Below are positions 7,407 through 16,059 of a stretch of 56,284 bases of DNA, piece after piece. Every line of letters begins with the position of its first letter. Position 1 is the stretch's first letter. This stretch comes from Chloroflexota bacterium (lineage in GTDB: Bacteria; Chloroflexota; Anaerolineae; UBA4142; SHND01). The translations under genes and the position numbers were made by a program. Location of the stretch: contig JACQWQ010000261.1 in the NCBI GenBank assembly GCA_016209205.1, positions 1 through 56,284 on the forward strand, given 5' to 3'. The notes beneath the pieces were generated by a model. The model was not told the origin of the DNA. It worked only from the letters and a program-made list of their open reading frames with translations, and did not search any database.

Positions 7407-9416
7407 CTACGGCTGCAACAAATTCTCAATTTCTTCCGCGCTCAATGCGCGCGTTTTCTGAAACACAATCGGCTGCGGGTGATCGTACACGGAAAAACTT
7501 TCATCCGCGAAACCCCAGTCCCAGACGCGCGTTTCGTCCGGTGACAGCCGCGCGTTAATGCGTGAAACTGCCTGCCCCGCGCGCGTCGAGGGGTCAAATG
7601 TCAAGCCCGCAAAAGGATTGTCACGAATCGTGACGCCAAACAAATTCGGATCATTGCGCGTGGTTATCGCTGGCGCGAAACCCAATTCCCCGCTAAACAA
7701 TTTTTCATAATAACGATTCGTCAGCGGATAACGCGTCGGATTGCGCCCGATGCTGCCGTACAAACGCTGGCTTGCCAACACCACCACGTCGGCTTGCCGT
7801 AAGGCGTTGGCAAGCGCGCGGCGTTTCGCGTCCGTATCGTCGTCGTACATCGTCAAGGTGATTTGGTTGTATTCTGACCCGCGCCGCGCCCCTTTAGGAA
7901 ATTGAATGAGCACCGGCAACGCGTCGTCCCATTCCTCCACCGTCAGCGTTTTGCCTGCCGGGATATTTTCATAAATCCAACGCGAGGCGACAAGCCATGG
8001 ATGTTCGCGCGTATAGATTTGGATGAACGCGAGAGAGTAGAGAAACGCGACAGCGAGAATCGAGAAAGCGAGAATCGAGAAAACGAGACGCGCGCGTACG
8101 AATTTTTTTTCCAAAATGCGCCGCCACGCGCACGCCGCAATAATGTACAGTACGGGCAGCAGCGGCAGCAGGTAGCGCATGTATTTGGCAAATTGAAAGG
8201 CGACGCCAAGAAAGTAAATCAGCGCAAAGGATAACAGGAGCGTATCACGCCACGCGCGACCTTTCCACCATTGCAATAAAAACAGCGCGGCGCCGCCCCA
8301 CGCAAAAATTCCGAGCGGCAAACCCATGCCCCACAGCGAACTCTGCCAGACCTGATAAATGACCGGCAGCGTCCCGGTAAATTGGCGCGTGTACGGATAG
8401 TCCAACCAGCCGCGCGCGACAAACATTTCGCGCCCGACATCGCGTCCAAAGCTGTACCAGTCAATCAACGCATACGGCTGTGTGACGACAAAAACCAGCA
8501 AAGCCACGCCGACGATTTTCAAAAACGGACGGCGTAACGCACGCCAGATTTCCATAAAACGCGCGCGCGAAAATTTCAAGGGTGGCGCGTCGGTAGTGCG
8601 ATAACACGCGTACGCGATGGGCGCGAGAAGCGGCAGCGCGGTGATTTTGGTCGCGAGGGCAAGCCCGAACAAAATGCCGCAAACCATGTGCCACAATACA
8701 TCCCAATTTGGGAATTTGTCATTTCGAGATGTCCAGCCCGCGCGGGCGTGGTGTTTGATGACAGAAACTTTTCCAACGCGAATCCACGCGAATCCACGTG
8801 AATCCACACGAAAGGTTTTGGATTCTCTGGAATTCGTGGAAATTGGTTTAGATTCGCGCCGATTCGCGTTTTCCGTCCGATCGGCTAGGCGCAAAGCGGC
8901 GTACAGCGTGGCGACGGTAAAAAAAGTGAGCAGCGTGTCCACGGCATAAAAATGCGCGAGTTGAATGTGCAGTACTGAAACGGTAACACACGCCGCGGCG
9001 AGCAATCCTACGCGCGCGTCGTATACGCGCCGCCCCAGCGCGTACGTCAAGGCGATGGTGCCGAGATCGAATAATCCCGATAACCATCGTCCCATCAAAA
9101 CCCAGCGCGCGAGTTGGTCGTCCGCCCACGGGCCCACGAGATTTGTCGGCGGCGCAAATGGAATCAGTGCGCGCAGCAAGCAGATTGGCAGCGAGCCGTA
9201 CGCGAAAAATTTCGGATTGAGCGGACTATCGGGAGAAAAAAAATCGAGGAGATTCGAGGGCAGGTGCAAATTGGAAACGACGAGCAGAATTTGGCGTTCG
9301 TCGGGATGAAACAAGTAACCGCTGTCCCACGCCAGACCAGACCAACGCAACCCTGCGGCGATAATGAGCAAACCGGCGAGCGCCACCGCTTCAGCCAGAC
9401 GTGAGCGATGAATCAT
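7407..9416 (-). CDS. GT39-like membrane glycosyltransferase (ArnT/PMT type) with an inserted repeat
   Basis: From ATG at 9416 the protein has 669 residues (a TTG lies 18 bases upstream). About ten membrane helices follow the N-terminal loop containing HPDERQ (37-42), the Asp-Glu catalytic pair of GT-C enzymes that use polyprenyl-phosphate sugars outside the membrane. A soluble C-terminal domain of about 170 residues ends the protein. Residues about 181-237 are a hydrophilic Arg/Ser-rich block that interrupts the helix bundle and is encoded by repeat DNA (8716-8882). A second oddity is a hydrophobic stretch encoded by a GAGAATCGAGAAA tandem repeat near 8033-8095. Acceptor and sugar are unknown; it is transcribed alone. 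Confidence 0.82.
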   Translation of the reverse strand: MIHRSRLAEAVALAGLLIIAAGLRWSGLAWDSGYLFHPDERQILLVVSNLHLPSNLLDFFSPDSPLNPKFFAYGSLPICLLRALIPFAPPTNLVGPWADDQLARWVLMGRWLSGLFDLGTIALTYALGRRVYDARVGLLAAACVTVSVLHIQLAHFYAVDTLLTFFTVATLYAALRLADRTENANRRESKPISTNSRESKTFRVDSRGFAWIRVGKVSVIKHHARAGWTSRNDKFPNWDVLWHMVCGILFGLALATKITALPLLAPIAYACYRTTDAPPLKFSRARFMEIWRALRRPFLKIVGVALLVFVVTQPYALIDWYSFGRDVGREMFVARGWLDYPYTRQFTGTLPVIYQVWQSSLWGMGLPLGIFAWGGAALFLLQWWKGRAWRDTLLLSFALIYFLGVAFQFAKYMRYLLPLLPVLYIIAACAWRRILEKKFVRARLVFSILAFSILAVAFLYSLAFIQIYTREHPWLVASRWIYENIPAGKTLTVEEWDDALPVLIQFPKGARRGSEYNQITLTMYDDDTDAKRRALANALRQADVVVLASQRLYGSIGRNPTRYPLTNRYYEKLFSGELGFAPAITTRNDPNLFGVTIRDNPFAGLTFDPSTRAGQAVSRINARLSPDETRVWDWGFADESFSVYDHPQPIVFQKTRALSAEEIENLLQP
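8716..8882. repeat. composite dispersed repeat inside a glycosyltransferase gene
   Basis: TGTCATTTCGAGATG, a GCCCG..CGGGC hairpin, AGAAACTTTTCCAACGCGAA, a series of GAATCCACG units and GATTCGCGTTTTCCGTCCGA occur in this order. The same modules fill the intergenic stretch 9440-9665. The copy keeps the reading frame open and adds about 57 residues. Confidence 0.8.
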
Positions 9417-9974
9417 CGGGCACGATTCTACCAATTCACCTTACGCACTGTCATTTTGAGATGGTCATACCTTTGGGTATGTGCGACCCCAGAAACTTTT
9501 TCCCAACGCGAATCCCTCAATTCTTCGGGACAGGTTCTACGCGAATCCAACCGAATCCCTCAATGCTTCGGGACAGGTTCTACGCGAAATCTTTTGGATT
9601 CTTTTCGATTCGTCAAGATTCGTGGAGATTCGCGTTTTCCGTCCGATAACTCATTCGGCGCGCTGGAAGTTTCTGAGCAGGAGCGTTTTTTGCGACGAGA
9701 AATCCCTGTGGCTGCAAACCGAGATTTCGCACGCGAACTGCACGTGAGCAAAACTTGTGGCGATGCAGTTCATCGCATGAAGAATGAAGGAACGGCTGCA
9801 CAGGACTTGTCATATCGAGCGGAGCGAGATATCTCACTCCGTTCGATATGACAGTCCTGAGCCCATACAGCCCCTGCGGGCTGACCATCTCGAAATGACA
9901 TTCACTACGTAAGGTGAGTTACCAAATAAATCTCGAAGGTCGCGCGACGCTCTTGGCCGCAACCTTCACGATGG
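9417..9974. repeat. repeat-filled intergenic region, no gene seen
   Basis: This 558-base gap holds, in order, a TCATTTTGAGATGG module, an AACGCGAATCC block with two copies of CTTCGGGACAGGTTCTACGCG, a TTTCTGAGCAGGAGCG copy, a GCGATGCAGTTCATCGC copy, and a palindrome with GTCATATCGAGCGGAGCGAGATATC arms. No coding potential or RNA gene is apparent. Confidence 0.75.
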
Positions 9975-10778
9975 CTATGGTTCGCTCTGTGGTTCTTGGA
10001 CGCCCAGCCGCTCTTGCATCATTTGCGCTGCCGCCGCGCCAAATTCCTCCGAACCGATCAATTGCAGTTGCGCGTATTCGGCGGCTTTTAACGCTTGTAA
10101 TAATTGTGTGTCATACGTCGCGTTGATTAATTTTTTCGAGTGCGCTAGTGCTTTGGCGGGCAGTTTGGCGAATTGCTGCGCCCAGTTGCGCGCGATGCCG
10201 GGCATGTCGCCGGGATCGGCAACGCGATTCACCATGCCGATGCGCAACGCTTCCATCGCGCTGACATTGCGTCCGCGCAGAATGACTTCTTTTGCCCACG
10301 CGGGACCGACCATGCGCGTCAACCGGGTAATGCCGCCGAGATCGGGCAAAATTCCAAACTTGATCTCCGGGAGCGCGAACGAGGCGCGCGACGAAGAGAT
10401 GCGAAAATCACACGCCAGAATCATTTCGACGCCTGCGCCGAGGCAGACGCCGTTGATCGCCGCAATCGTAATTTGCGGCAGCGCTTCCACTTGATTGAAT
10501 GTATCTTGCCAGCGCCGAATCAACACGCGCAAATCGTCCTGCGTCCAACTCGAAAGCAGCTGCATGAAAACATTCAAATCAATGCCTGACGAAAAGCTCT
10601 TACCGACGCCGGTAAAAATCACGACGCGAACATCCGGCTGCGTTTGGAGTTCATCGCACAACGCGGCCAAATCGTCCATCAATTCCGGAGTGATGGCATT
10701 CAACGTTTGCGGACGGTTCAACGAAACTGTCAACAGAGCTTGGTCGCTTTGTAGTTTAAGATTTTTGTACTGATTCAT
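9975..10778 (-). CDS. enoyl-CoA hydratase/isomerase family protein
   Basis: A 267-residue crotonase-fold enzyme acting on acyl-CoA thioesters in the cytoplasm. The CoA/oxyanion-hole elements are SSGIDLN (63-69) and NGVCLGAGVE (110-118). One catalytic glutamate is present in LPEIKFG (E138), matching crotonase Glu164. The second glutamate position is not obvious, so hydratase, isomerase or another crotonase reaction is possible. ATG at 10778 starts the frame. It is flanked on both sides by repeat clusters and has no other fatty-acid genes nearby, so the pathway cannot be inferred from context. Confidence 0.87.
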   Translation of the reverse strand: MNQYKNLKLQSDQALLTVSLNRPQTLNAITPELMDDLAALCDELQTQPDVRVVIFTGVGKSFSSGIDLNVFMQLLSSWTQDDLRVLIRRWQDTFNQVEALPQITIAAINGVCLGAGVEMILACDFRISSSRASFALPEIKFGILPDLGGITRLTRMVGPAWAKEVILRGRNVSAMEALRIGMVNRVADPGDMPGIARNWAQQFAKLPAKALAHSKKLINATYDTQLLQALKAAEYAQLQLIGSEEFGAAAAQMMQERLGVQEPQSEP

Positions 10779-10784
10779 GTAACC

Positions 10785-10978
10785 CTGTCATTTCGAGATG
10801 GTCAGCCCGTGTGGGCTATGTGAGCAAGAGGACTGTCATATCGAGCGGGGCGAGATATCTCAGTCCCTTCGATATGACAAGTCCTGTGCAGCAGAGCGAG
10901 AAATCTCTTTGCGCGAATAGAGATTTCTCACGGAGCCTGCCACGCTTCGCTCGCAGCAGCGGTTCGAAATGACATTCT
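10785..10978. repeat. palindromic repeat cluster (TCATTTCGAGATGG / TCATATCGAGCGG)
   Basis: GTCATTTCGAGATGGTCAG at the left is answered by CGAAATGACATTC at the right. Nested inside are GTCATATCGAGCGGGGCGAG and its reverse-complement-like arm CTTCGATATGAC, and an AGAGATTTCTC hairpin. It is the same family as 9790-9900 and 26905-26985. Confidence 0.8.
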
Positions 10979-10983
10979 GGAGA

Positions 10984-11406
10984 TCATTCGCGCTCCAACT
11001 CGAAATCCGAAGAGAGTTCGACGCCGTGCTTGAGCGTATTGTACACCGAGCAGTATTTCGTTTCCGCAAGTTCGATCGCGCGGCGCAGCTGTTCGGGTTT
11101 TAACCCGTGCGCCGTGACATGATAGTGCACGTGAATTTTGGTAAACGCATACGGCGGATGAGTTTGCTGTTCACTGGTCGCCGCGACGCGCAGCGCATAA
11201 AGGCGCCGCCGCTGCTTTTCAATGATTTTGACCACATCATACGCCGAACATGCCAATAAGGAAAGCAACAGCAAATCGGAAGGTTTCAATCCTGTGAATT
11301 GGATTTCATCGCCGGGGGTGGAACCGATGACAATCGAATTGCCATAGCGGTCGCGCCCCGCGAACATTTCTTCGCGCACCCAGTTGATTTCGACGGTCTC
11401 GGACAA
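10984..11406 (-). CDS. OsmC family protein
   Basis: This 140-residue protein has the OsmC/Ohr fold, whose members reduce organic or lipid hydroperoxides using two cysteines. Both are present: C53 in LLACSAYDVV and C119 in TKYCSVYNTL, with the usual spacing. The start is a TTG at 11406 preceded by AGAGAGG at six bases. It is the last gene of a run that starts with an XRE regulator and a toxin-antitoxin pair, 12 bases after the toxin stop, but co-transcription is only a guess. The substrate is unknown. Confidence 0.88.
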   Translation of the reverse strand: MSETVEINWVREEMFAGRDRYGNSIVIGSTPGDEIQFTGLKPSDLLLLSLLACSAYDVVKIIEKQRRRLYALRVAATSEQQTHPPYAFTKIHVHYHVTAHGLKPEQLRRAIELAETKYCSVYNTLKHGVELSSDFELERE

Positions 11407-11418
11407 TCCGCACCTCTC

Positions 11419-11718
11419 TTACTCCAAGTCGCTCAGCAGCGCATCCAAGTCACCGTAATCATAAGGTGGACGCTTTCTGACTCCCAATACGTCCACCGTC
11501 AACTCGGTCTCATTTACGAGATAAATCACGCGCCATTTTTCAATCTGCAGACGGCATAATTTGAATTCGAGCTCTTGCCACTCCAACTGTTTACTTCCCG
11601 GCGGAAATGGATTATTGCTGAGGTCGTCTACAGCACGCTTGATTCGTTGCCGCATATTACCCGGCATGTTTTTGATTTCAGCAAAAGCATCGGGCGTCAC
11701 ATAGACACGATAGGTCAC
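11419..11718 (-). CDS. RelE/ParE superfamily toxin
   Basis: A 99-residue protein beginning MTYRVYVTPDAFAEIKNMP, with WRVIYLVNETELTVDVLGVR in the last third. This is the usual beta-sheet core of RelE/ParE toxins, which block translation (mRNA cleavage) or gyrase. Its ATG overlaps the stop of the upstream antitoxin by four bases (ATGA), the classic translational coupling of such pairs. RelE versus ParE activity cannot be decided. Base composition is less CGCG-rich than the core genes, consistent with acquisition. Confidence 0.85.
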   Translation of the reverse strand: MTYRVYVTPDAFAEIKNMPGNMRQRIKRAVDDLSNNPFPPGSKQLEWQELEFKLCRLQIEKWRVIYLVNETELTVDVLGVRKRPPYDYGDLDALLSDLE

Positions 11719-11939
11719 GTAATTTCCCCCGCTACTTTATCCCATTCTTTCCACTCCAATTGCTCGCGCTGGCGTCCAGATTCTTTCAGCATATCTAGTG
11801 CCTGACGCGCCAGCGCAACATCCTGAAGCGATTCGACCCATTCGACCAATGCCTCCCAATCCTCGGCGTCAATCACGGCAAAGCGTTTGCCCTTTACGGT
11901 CACAAATTGAACTGACTGGAGCACGTCATTCGCAATCAT
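11715..11939 (-). CDS. Phd/YefM-like antitoxin
   Basis: A 74-residue protein whose N-terminal half, with VKGKRFAVIDAEDWEALVEW, matches the DNA-binding and dimer part of Phd/YefM-type antitoxins. The C-terminal tail, QREQLEWKEWDKVAGEIT, is the charged toxin-neutralising segment. AAGGAGG lies six bases ahead of the ATG. It precedes and overlaps the RelE/ParE toxin. Autoregulation of the pair is expected from the family; no operator was identified. Confidence 0.82.
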   Translation of the reverse strand: MIANDVLQSVQFVTVKGKRFAVIDAEDWEALVEWVESLQDVALARQALDMLKESGRQREQLEWKEWDKVAGEIT

Positions 11940-11971
11940 CGCGCGCCTCCTTCTTTCGAGTTACCGACTGT

Positions 11972-12220
11972 TCATTTCTTTTTTGATTTTACCGCTTTTT
12001 CATCCGGGACATATTCGAGCAGGTCGCCCAGCGTACACTCGAAATAGCGGCACAGTTTGTCGAGCGTGGCGAACTCGATGCGGTCGGTTTTGCCAGTTGC
12101 CAATCGGCTTAACGCATTCTTGGACAGCCCAACTCGAGCTTCGAGTACTTCGTAGGTGAGTCTCTCGCCCGTTTTGATCTCGTGCTGTGCGATTAGCAAC
12201 TTTAGTTTGGATCGAATCAT
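11972..12220 (-). CDS. XRE-family helix-turn-helix regulator
   Basis: An 82-residue Cro/C1-type DNA-binding protein. The helix-turn-helix is LEARVGLSKNALSRLATGK (about 26-44), followed by LDKLCRYFECTLGDLLEY, the standard third-helix region of small HTH_3/HTH_26 regulators. A Lys-rich tail ends the protein. It sits 32 bases upstream of the antitoxin on the same strand and may regulate the pair, or be an independent small regulator. The region 11.4-13.3 kb is AT-richer than its surroundings. Confidence 0.85.
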   Translation of the reverse strand: MIRSKLKLLIAQHEIKTGERLTYEVLEARVGLSKNALSRLATGKTDRIEFATLDKLCRYFECTLGDLLEYVPDEKAVKSKKK

Positions 12221-12356
12221 GTGAACACCGTAACATTTCCAGAATTGTTTTTATGCATCTTGGGATTGACAAATATACTACAAGAATGTATAATCAAGTT
12301 CGCATCTTTCTGTGGAAAGCAATTTCCCCCGAAAACACTACGCGTGCAGATCGCAT

Positions 12357-13253
12357 ATGTCAAACAAAAACCAAAAACCTGATGAAGTTCTGTCTAGCCA
12401 TAGTATTATCTGTTGGTCACGCTGCCAAAATTCCATCGTCCCAATTATCTGCGGACAATGTGGTGAGGAACGAGTAACAACAGTTGGAAATGTCATTCGG
12501 AAAGGTTTCACTGGAATATGCCGAAAGTGCTCAAACAGAGAATGGCGACTTGCAGACGATGAATCTGTAACGAATGGCATCATTCTTTGGTCGCGAAGAG
12601 CAGATCCTCAGGTACCCGTCATCTGCGGTCGGTGTCGAAGAGAGAGAGTCGTTCGGATAACCTTTGCCATGCAGGAACGGTTTACGGGACTTTGCTATTC
12701 TTGCGCGAGTGGTGAACGGCTAGAAGATGAAACACTTGAAAATGGCAGCATTATTTTCTGGTCAAAGAGGAAAAATGGAAAAGTGCCAACGCTATGCGGC
12801 ATGTGCCAAAAGGAACGCTGGATTGATCTACCAAGAACCACGCGTCAAGACTTTACAGGGCTTTGCTTTGATTGTGTCCACCAAGCGCATGTCCGAGAAA
12901 ACGCAACCAACTGGCGCGGCGGTCGCTTCAAGAAAAACGGTTACATCTATGTTCGAGTCTATCCCGATCATCCATTCTTTGAGTCTATGGCTGACAAAGC
13001 AGGATACATTCTTGAACATCGGTTAGTCATGGCACGACATTTGGGACGCCCTTTGCAAAGTCATGAGATTGTTCATCACAAAAACGGAAACAAGAGAGAC
13101 AACACCATTCAAAATCTTCAACTATTGATCGGGAAAAGCAATCATCACAAAGCGCATCTGGAGATTGACCCGCATCCTGGCTATGAACCGCCAAGCACAA
13201 TCTATCTGATTCTTGAATGGTTCAAGCACAAACTTATGGGCAAAGACGGCTAG
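12357..13253 (+). CDS. HNH endonuclease with three tandem zinc ribbons
   Basis: From ATG at 12357 ([11 protein letters not shown]) the protein has 298 residues; an ATG 45 bases upstream is in frame. Three repeats of about 57 residues each contain VPxICGxCxxER and then FTGxCxxC, so each can bind one zinc through two CxxC pairs. The C-terminal part, [19 protein letters not shown], then [18 protein letters not shown], is an HNH motif of the type found in homing and phage endonucleases. The gene is clearly AT-richer than lepA next to it and lacks the CGCG bias, pointing to transfer. It converges on lepA with a four-base overlap. Likely a DNA endonuclease whose zinc repeats give specificity; target unknown. 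Confidence 0.82.
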   Translation: MSNKNQKPDEVLSSHSIICWSRCQNSIVPIICGQCGEERVTTVGNVIRKGFTGICRKCSNREWRLADDESVTNGIILWSRRADPQVPVICGRCRRERVVRITFAMQERFTGLCYSCASGERLEDETLENGSIIFWSKRKNGKVPTLCGMCQKERWIDLPRTTRQDFTGLCFDCVHQAHVRENATNWRGGRFKKNGYIYVRVYPDHPFFESMADKAGYILEHRLVMARHLGRPLQSHEIVHHKNGNKRDNTIQNLQLLIGKSNHHKAHLEIDPHPGYEPPSTIYLILEWFKHKLMGKDG

Positions 13254-15058
13254 TTGTCAGCGTCAAGTTTTAATACTGCCATAAACGCTTCCGGAGGCAA
13301 ATCCACTCTGCCGATAGATTTGAGTTTACGACGCCCGGCACGCTGTTTTTTTAAAAGTTTTTCTTTCCGTGAAATGTCACCACCGTAACATTTGGCTAGA
13401 ACATCTTTTCTATAGGCACGAATGGTTTCGCGAGCCAAAATCCGTCCTCCCACCGCCGCTTGAATCGGTACCGGAAATAATTGGCGCGGGATTACATCTT
13501 TCAATTTCTTTGCCAATGCCGCGCCGCGTTTGTACGCGTATTCTTTGTGCACGATCAACGACAGCGCATCCACCGGTTCATCATTTAACAAAATGGTCAA
13601 CTTTTGCAGCGGCGCGCTGCGGTACGAATCAAAGTGATAGTCCATCGAAGCATAGCCGCGCGTGCGCGATTTCAATTGGTCGTAAAAATCAATGATGAGC
13701 TCCGAGAGCGGCAAGCGAAAATCCATGCGGACGCGTTCGGGGTCGAGATATTCGATTTTGCTCTGTTCGCCGCGCCGCGTGCGCGCCAAGTCCATCACCG
13801 TGCCGATGTATTGCGCGGGCGTGAACACGGACACTCTCATCCACGGTTCTTCGATTTCTTCGATCTTGTCGGGTTCGGGCAAATCGGCGGGATTGTCCAC
13901 CGTTATAATTTCGCCGTCCGTTTGCAAAACGTGATATTCCACACTCGGCGCCGTTGCAATCAAATCCAGGTCGTATTCGCGTTCGAGGCGCTCTTGAACA
14001 ATCTCCAGATGGAGCAAACCGAGAAAGCCGATGCGAAAACCGAAACCGAGCGCCGCAGACGTTTCCGGTTCGTACGTCAACGCGGCGTCGTTCAGTTTCA
14101 ATTTGTCCAACGCATCGCGCAGCAAGGGATAATCGTTGGTCGCAATGGGATAAAAGCCGGCAAACACCATGGGCTTGGCGGGACGAAAACCGGCGAGGGG
14201 ATGTTCGGCGGGGCGGTCGGCATGTGTGAGCGTGTCGCCCACCTGCATTTCGCGTACGCTTTTCAGACCCGTTGCGACATAACCCACTTCTCCCGCCGTC
14301 AGCGCGTCAGACGCAATCAGTTTCGGGCGAAAAATGCCGACTTCCAACGCGTCAATGTCCTGATTATTGGACATCATGCGCAATTTGTCGCTTTTGTGCA
14401 GTTCGCCGTCCACGACGCGCACGTACGCCACGACGCCTTTGTACGCATCGTAATGCGAATCGAACACCAACGCGCGCGCGGGCGCGTCGGGGTCGCCGCG
14501 CGGCGAGGGAATTTTCGCGATCACCGCTTCCAGAATCGCTTCCGTGCCAATCCCCTCTTTCGCCGACGCGCGAATAATTTCGTCGGCTGGAACGCCCAAC
14601 AGATTTTCAAGGTCCTGCGCGATTTCGTCGGGACGCGCGGCGGGCAAATCAATTTTATTGATGACCGGAATCACGACCAGATTGTTTTCGAGCGCGAGAT
14701 ACAAATTCGCCAGTGTTTGCGCCTCGACGCCTTGCGACGCATCCACAACCAACACCGCGCCTTCGCACGCGGACAGCGCGCGCGAGACCTCGTACGTAAA
14801 GTCCACGTGTCCGGGCGTATCAATCAAATTCAATTCGTACGCGCTGCCATCTTGCGCCTGATACAACATGCGCACGGCTTTGGCTTTGATCGTAATTCCC
14901 TTTTCGCGTTCCAACTCCATCTGATCCATCACCTGCTCGACCATTTCGCGTTTCGAGACGGTGCCGGTGTACTCGAGCAAGCGGTCGGTCAGCGTGGATT
15001 TGCCGTGGTCCACATGCGCGACAATAGAAAAGTTGCGGATAAATTTTTCGGCTATCAT
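13250..15058 (-). CDS. lepA: elongation factor 4 (LepA), ribosomal back-translocase GTPase
   Basis: From ATG at 15058 the protein has 602 residues, the normal length for LepA; a TTG 15 bases upstream is possible. G1 is AHVDHGKST (14-22). The DTPGH (G3) and NKID (G4) motifs follow, and the C-terminal domain has the diagnostic [14 protein letters not shown] and GRVDLP. It binds the ribosome and remodels stalled or mistranslocated complexes. The gene tail overlaps the stop of the convergent HNH gene by four bases. Upstream on the same strand are small genes of uncertain nature. Confidence 0.95.
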   Translation of the reverse strand: MIAEKFIRNFSIVAHVDHGKSTLTDRLLEYTGTVSKREMVEQVMDQMELEREKGITIKAKAVRMLYQAQDGSAYELNLIDTPGHVDFTYEVSRALSACEGAVLVVDASQGVEAQTLANLYLALENNLVVIPVINKIDLPAARPDEIAQDLENLLGVPADEIIRASAKEGIGTEAILEAVIAKIPSPRGDPDAPARALVFDSHYDAYKGVVAYVRVVDGELHKSDKLRMMSNNQDIDALEVGIFRPKLIASDALTAGEVGYVATGLKSVREMQVGDTLTHADRPAEHPLAGFRPAKPMVFAGFYPIATNDYPLLRDALDKLKLNDAALTYEPETSAALGFGFRIGFLGLLHLEIVQERLEREYDLDLIATAPSVEYHVLQTDGEIITVDNPADLPEPDKIEEIEEPWMRVSVFTPAQYIGTVMDLARTRRGEQSKIEYLDPERVRMDFRLPLSELIIDFYDQLKSRTRGYASMDYHFDSYRSAPLQKLTILLNDEPVDALSLIVHKEYAYKRGAALAKKLKDVIPRQLFPVPIQAAVGGRILARETIRAYRKDVLAKCYGGDISRKEKLLKKQRAGRRKLKSIGRVDLPPEAFMAVLKLDADN

Positions 15059-15069
15059 GCGCAGAATAA

Positions 15070-15450
15070 TCAAATTTTTGCAGGCATTTTTCGCGTTGCG
15101 CTCCCCGTGCGTATGCGTTGTGAATTGTGCGTTGCAGCATGCGGACGGCTTGCGCGCATTGCGCGCTTGGAATGTGGTTTCGTTGTATTCACAGGGGCAA
15201 CAGTCGTAATCGTCAAATTTGACACGTTCGGCAAAAGGAGCGCGACCATTTCGACAAGATCGGATTGCGCAAAGCGTCTACTGGCGTTGATGTAAAATTC
15301 GCCGCGCCTGGCATCACACCCTCCTGCCACGTCGGATTTGGTTCGCTCGCCAATCGCAATCACCTGCCGAGTCATTTCTTCGAGCCGCGCCATTTCCGCC
15401 TTTACCTTGAAGGTGAGTAAATAATCTTTCACAGCATTCCTCCCAGCCAC
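15070..15450 (-). CDS. hypothetical small protein, weakly supported
   Basis: A 126-residue open frame overlapping the end of the HicA-like gene by 22 bases. The first 40 residues ([20 protein letters not shown]) could form a helix, while the last 45 residues are Ser/Thr/Arg-rich and look non-coding. It ends 11 bases before the lepA ATG. Position and strand make it a plausible small partner gene of the HicA-like protein, but nothing in its sequence supports that and it may be a decayed gene. Confidence 0.3.
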   Translation of the reverse strand: MAGRNAVKDYLLTFKVKAEMARLEEMTRQVIAIGERTKSDVAGGCDARRGEFYINASRRFAQSDLVEMVALLLPNVSNLTITTVAPVNTTKPHSKRAMRASRPHAATHNSQRIRTGSATRKMPAKI

Positions 15451-15698
15451 ACAAGGAGTGCCCCTATCATGATCAGCACACTCAAGCCGATGGCAATCAT
15501 CCGTTTCACAATAGACCGCTTTGTGCCTGTTGGCAAGTCTTTATTCCCATGCACCGGAATAACTACAAATCCGCCGCGCTTTGAAAAAACCGTGTGATGA
15601 CTGCCCTCGACTTGCTCGCCTGCATAGTTTTCACTACGGCGCGCGTGCGCCAAAAATTGTTTATCGCTCTTGTACTTGTCAAGGCGACGCTTTTTCAT
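15429..15698 (-). CDS. HicA-like (YcfA-fold) protein with a C-terminal membrane segment
   Basis: An 89-residue protein. The middle part, VEGSHHTVFSKRGGFVVIPV followed by HGNKDLPTGT and RSIVKR, matches the HicA/YcfA double-stranded RNA-binding-like fold, including the SHH that carries the catalytic histidine of HicA mRNA interferases. HicA toxins normally end just after this region; here a hydrophobic helix (about residues 66-87, [16 protein letters not shown]) follows. No HicB-like gene is next to it. It may be a diverged, membrane-attached toxin or a domesticated relative. Confidence 0.6.
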   Translation of the reverse strand: MKKRRLDKYKSDKQFLAHARRSENYAGEQVEGSHHTVFSKRGGFVVIPVHGNKDLPTGTKRSIVKRMIAIGLSVLIMIGALLVWLGGML

Positions 15699-15704
15699 TC
15701 CAGA

Positions 15705-16043
15705 TTACCCCAGCGGCCAACCCATTTTTCTGCCCGCGAGCAGATGAAAGTGCAAATGAAACACCGCTTGCCCCGCATCCGCGCCCGTATTCGTGATCAG
15801 GCGATAACCGCTCAAGCCGCGCGCGCGCGCAATTTCACGCGCCGCGCGCAAACATTGCGCCGCCTGCCAAGCCGCGGCATCATCCGCAATCGCGTCGACC
15901 GATTCGATGTGCGAATTGGGAATAATCAAAATATGCGTCGGGGCGCGCGGATGTTTATCCATAAACGCCGTAACATGCTCGTCCTGGAAGACAATGTCGG
16001 CGGGCGCGCGGCGCGCGGCGATTTCACAAAAGATGCAGGACAT
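15705..16043 (-). CDS. HIT family nucleotide hydrolase (HinT-like)
   Basis: From ATG at 16043 (MSCIFCEIAARRAP) the protein has 112 residues, the normal HinT size. A longer frame would add a peptide encoded by a TTGGAAATTGGA repeat and is rejected. The histidine triad is HLHFH (96-100) after GQAVF, and C3/C6 with H45 are the usual zinc-side residues. HinT enzymes hydrolyse purine nucleoside phosphoramidates and acyl-adenylates. It follows mtaB with 16 bases between the mtaB stop and this ATG, so the two are likely co-transcribed. Confidence 0.9.
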   Translation of the reverse strand: MSCIFCEIAARRAPADIVFQDEHVTAFMDKHPRAPTHILIIPNSHIESVDAIADDAAAWQAAQCLRAAREIARARGLSGYRLITNTGADAGQAVFHLHFHLLAGRKMGWPLG

Positions 16044-16059
16044 AATTGGAAATTGGAGG

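Noticed and set aside
13604..15295. A 563-residue plus-strand frame
   Set aside because: It is the antisense shadow of lepA; the composition is typical of reversed GC-rich coding sequence and no domain is recognisable.
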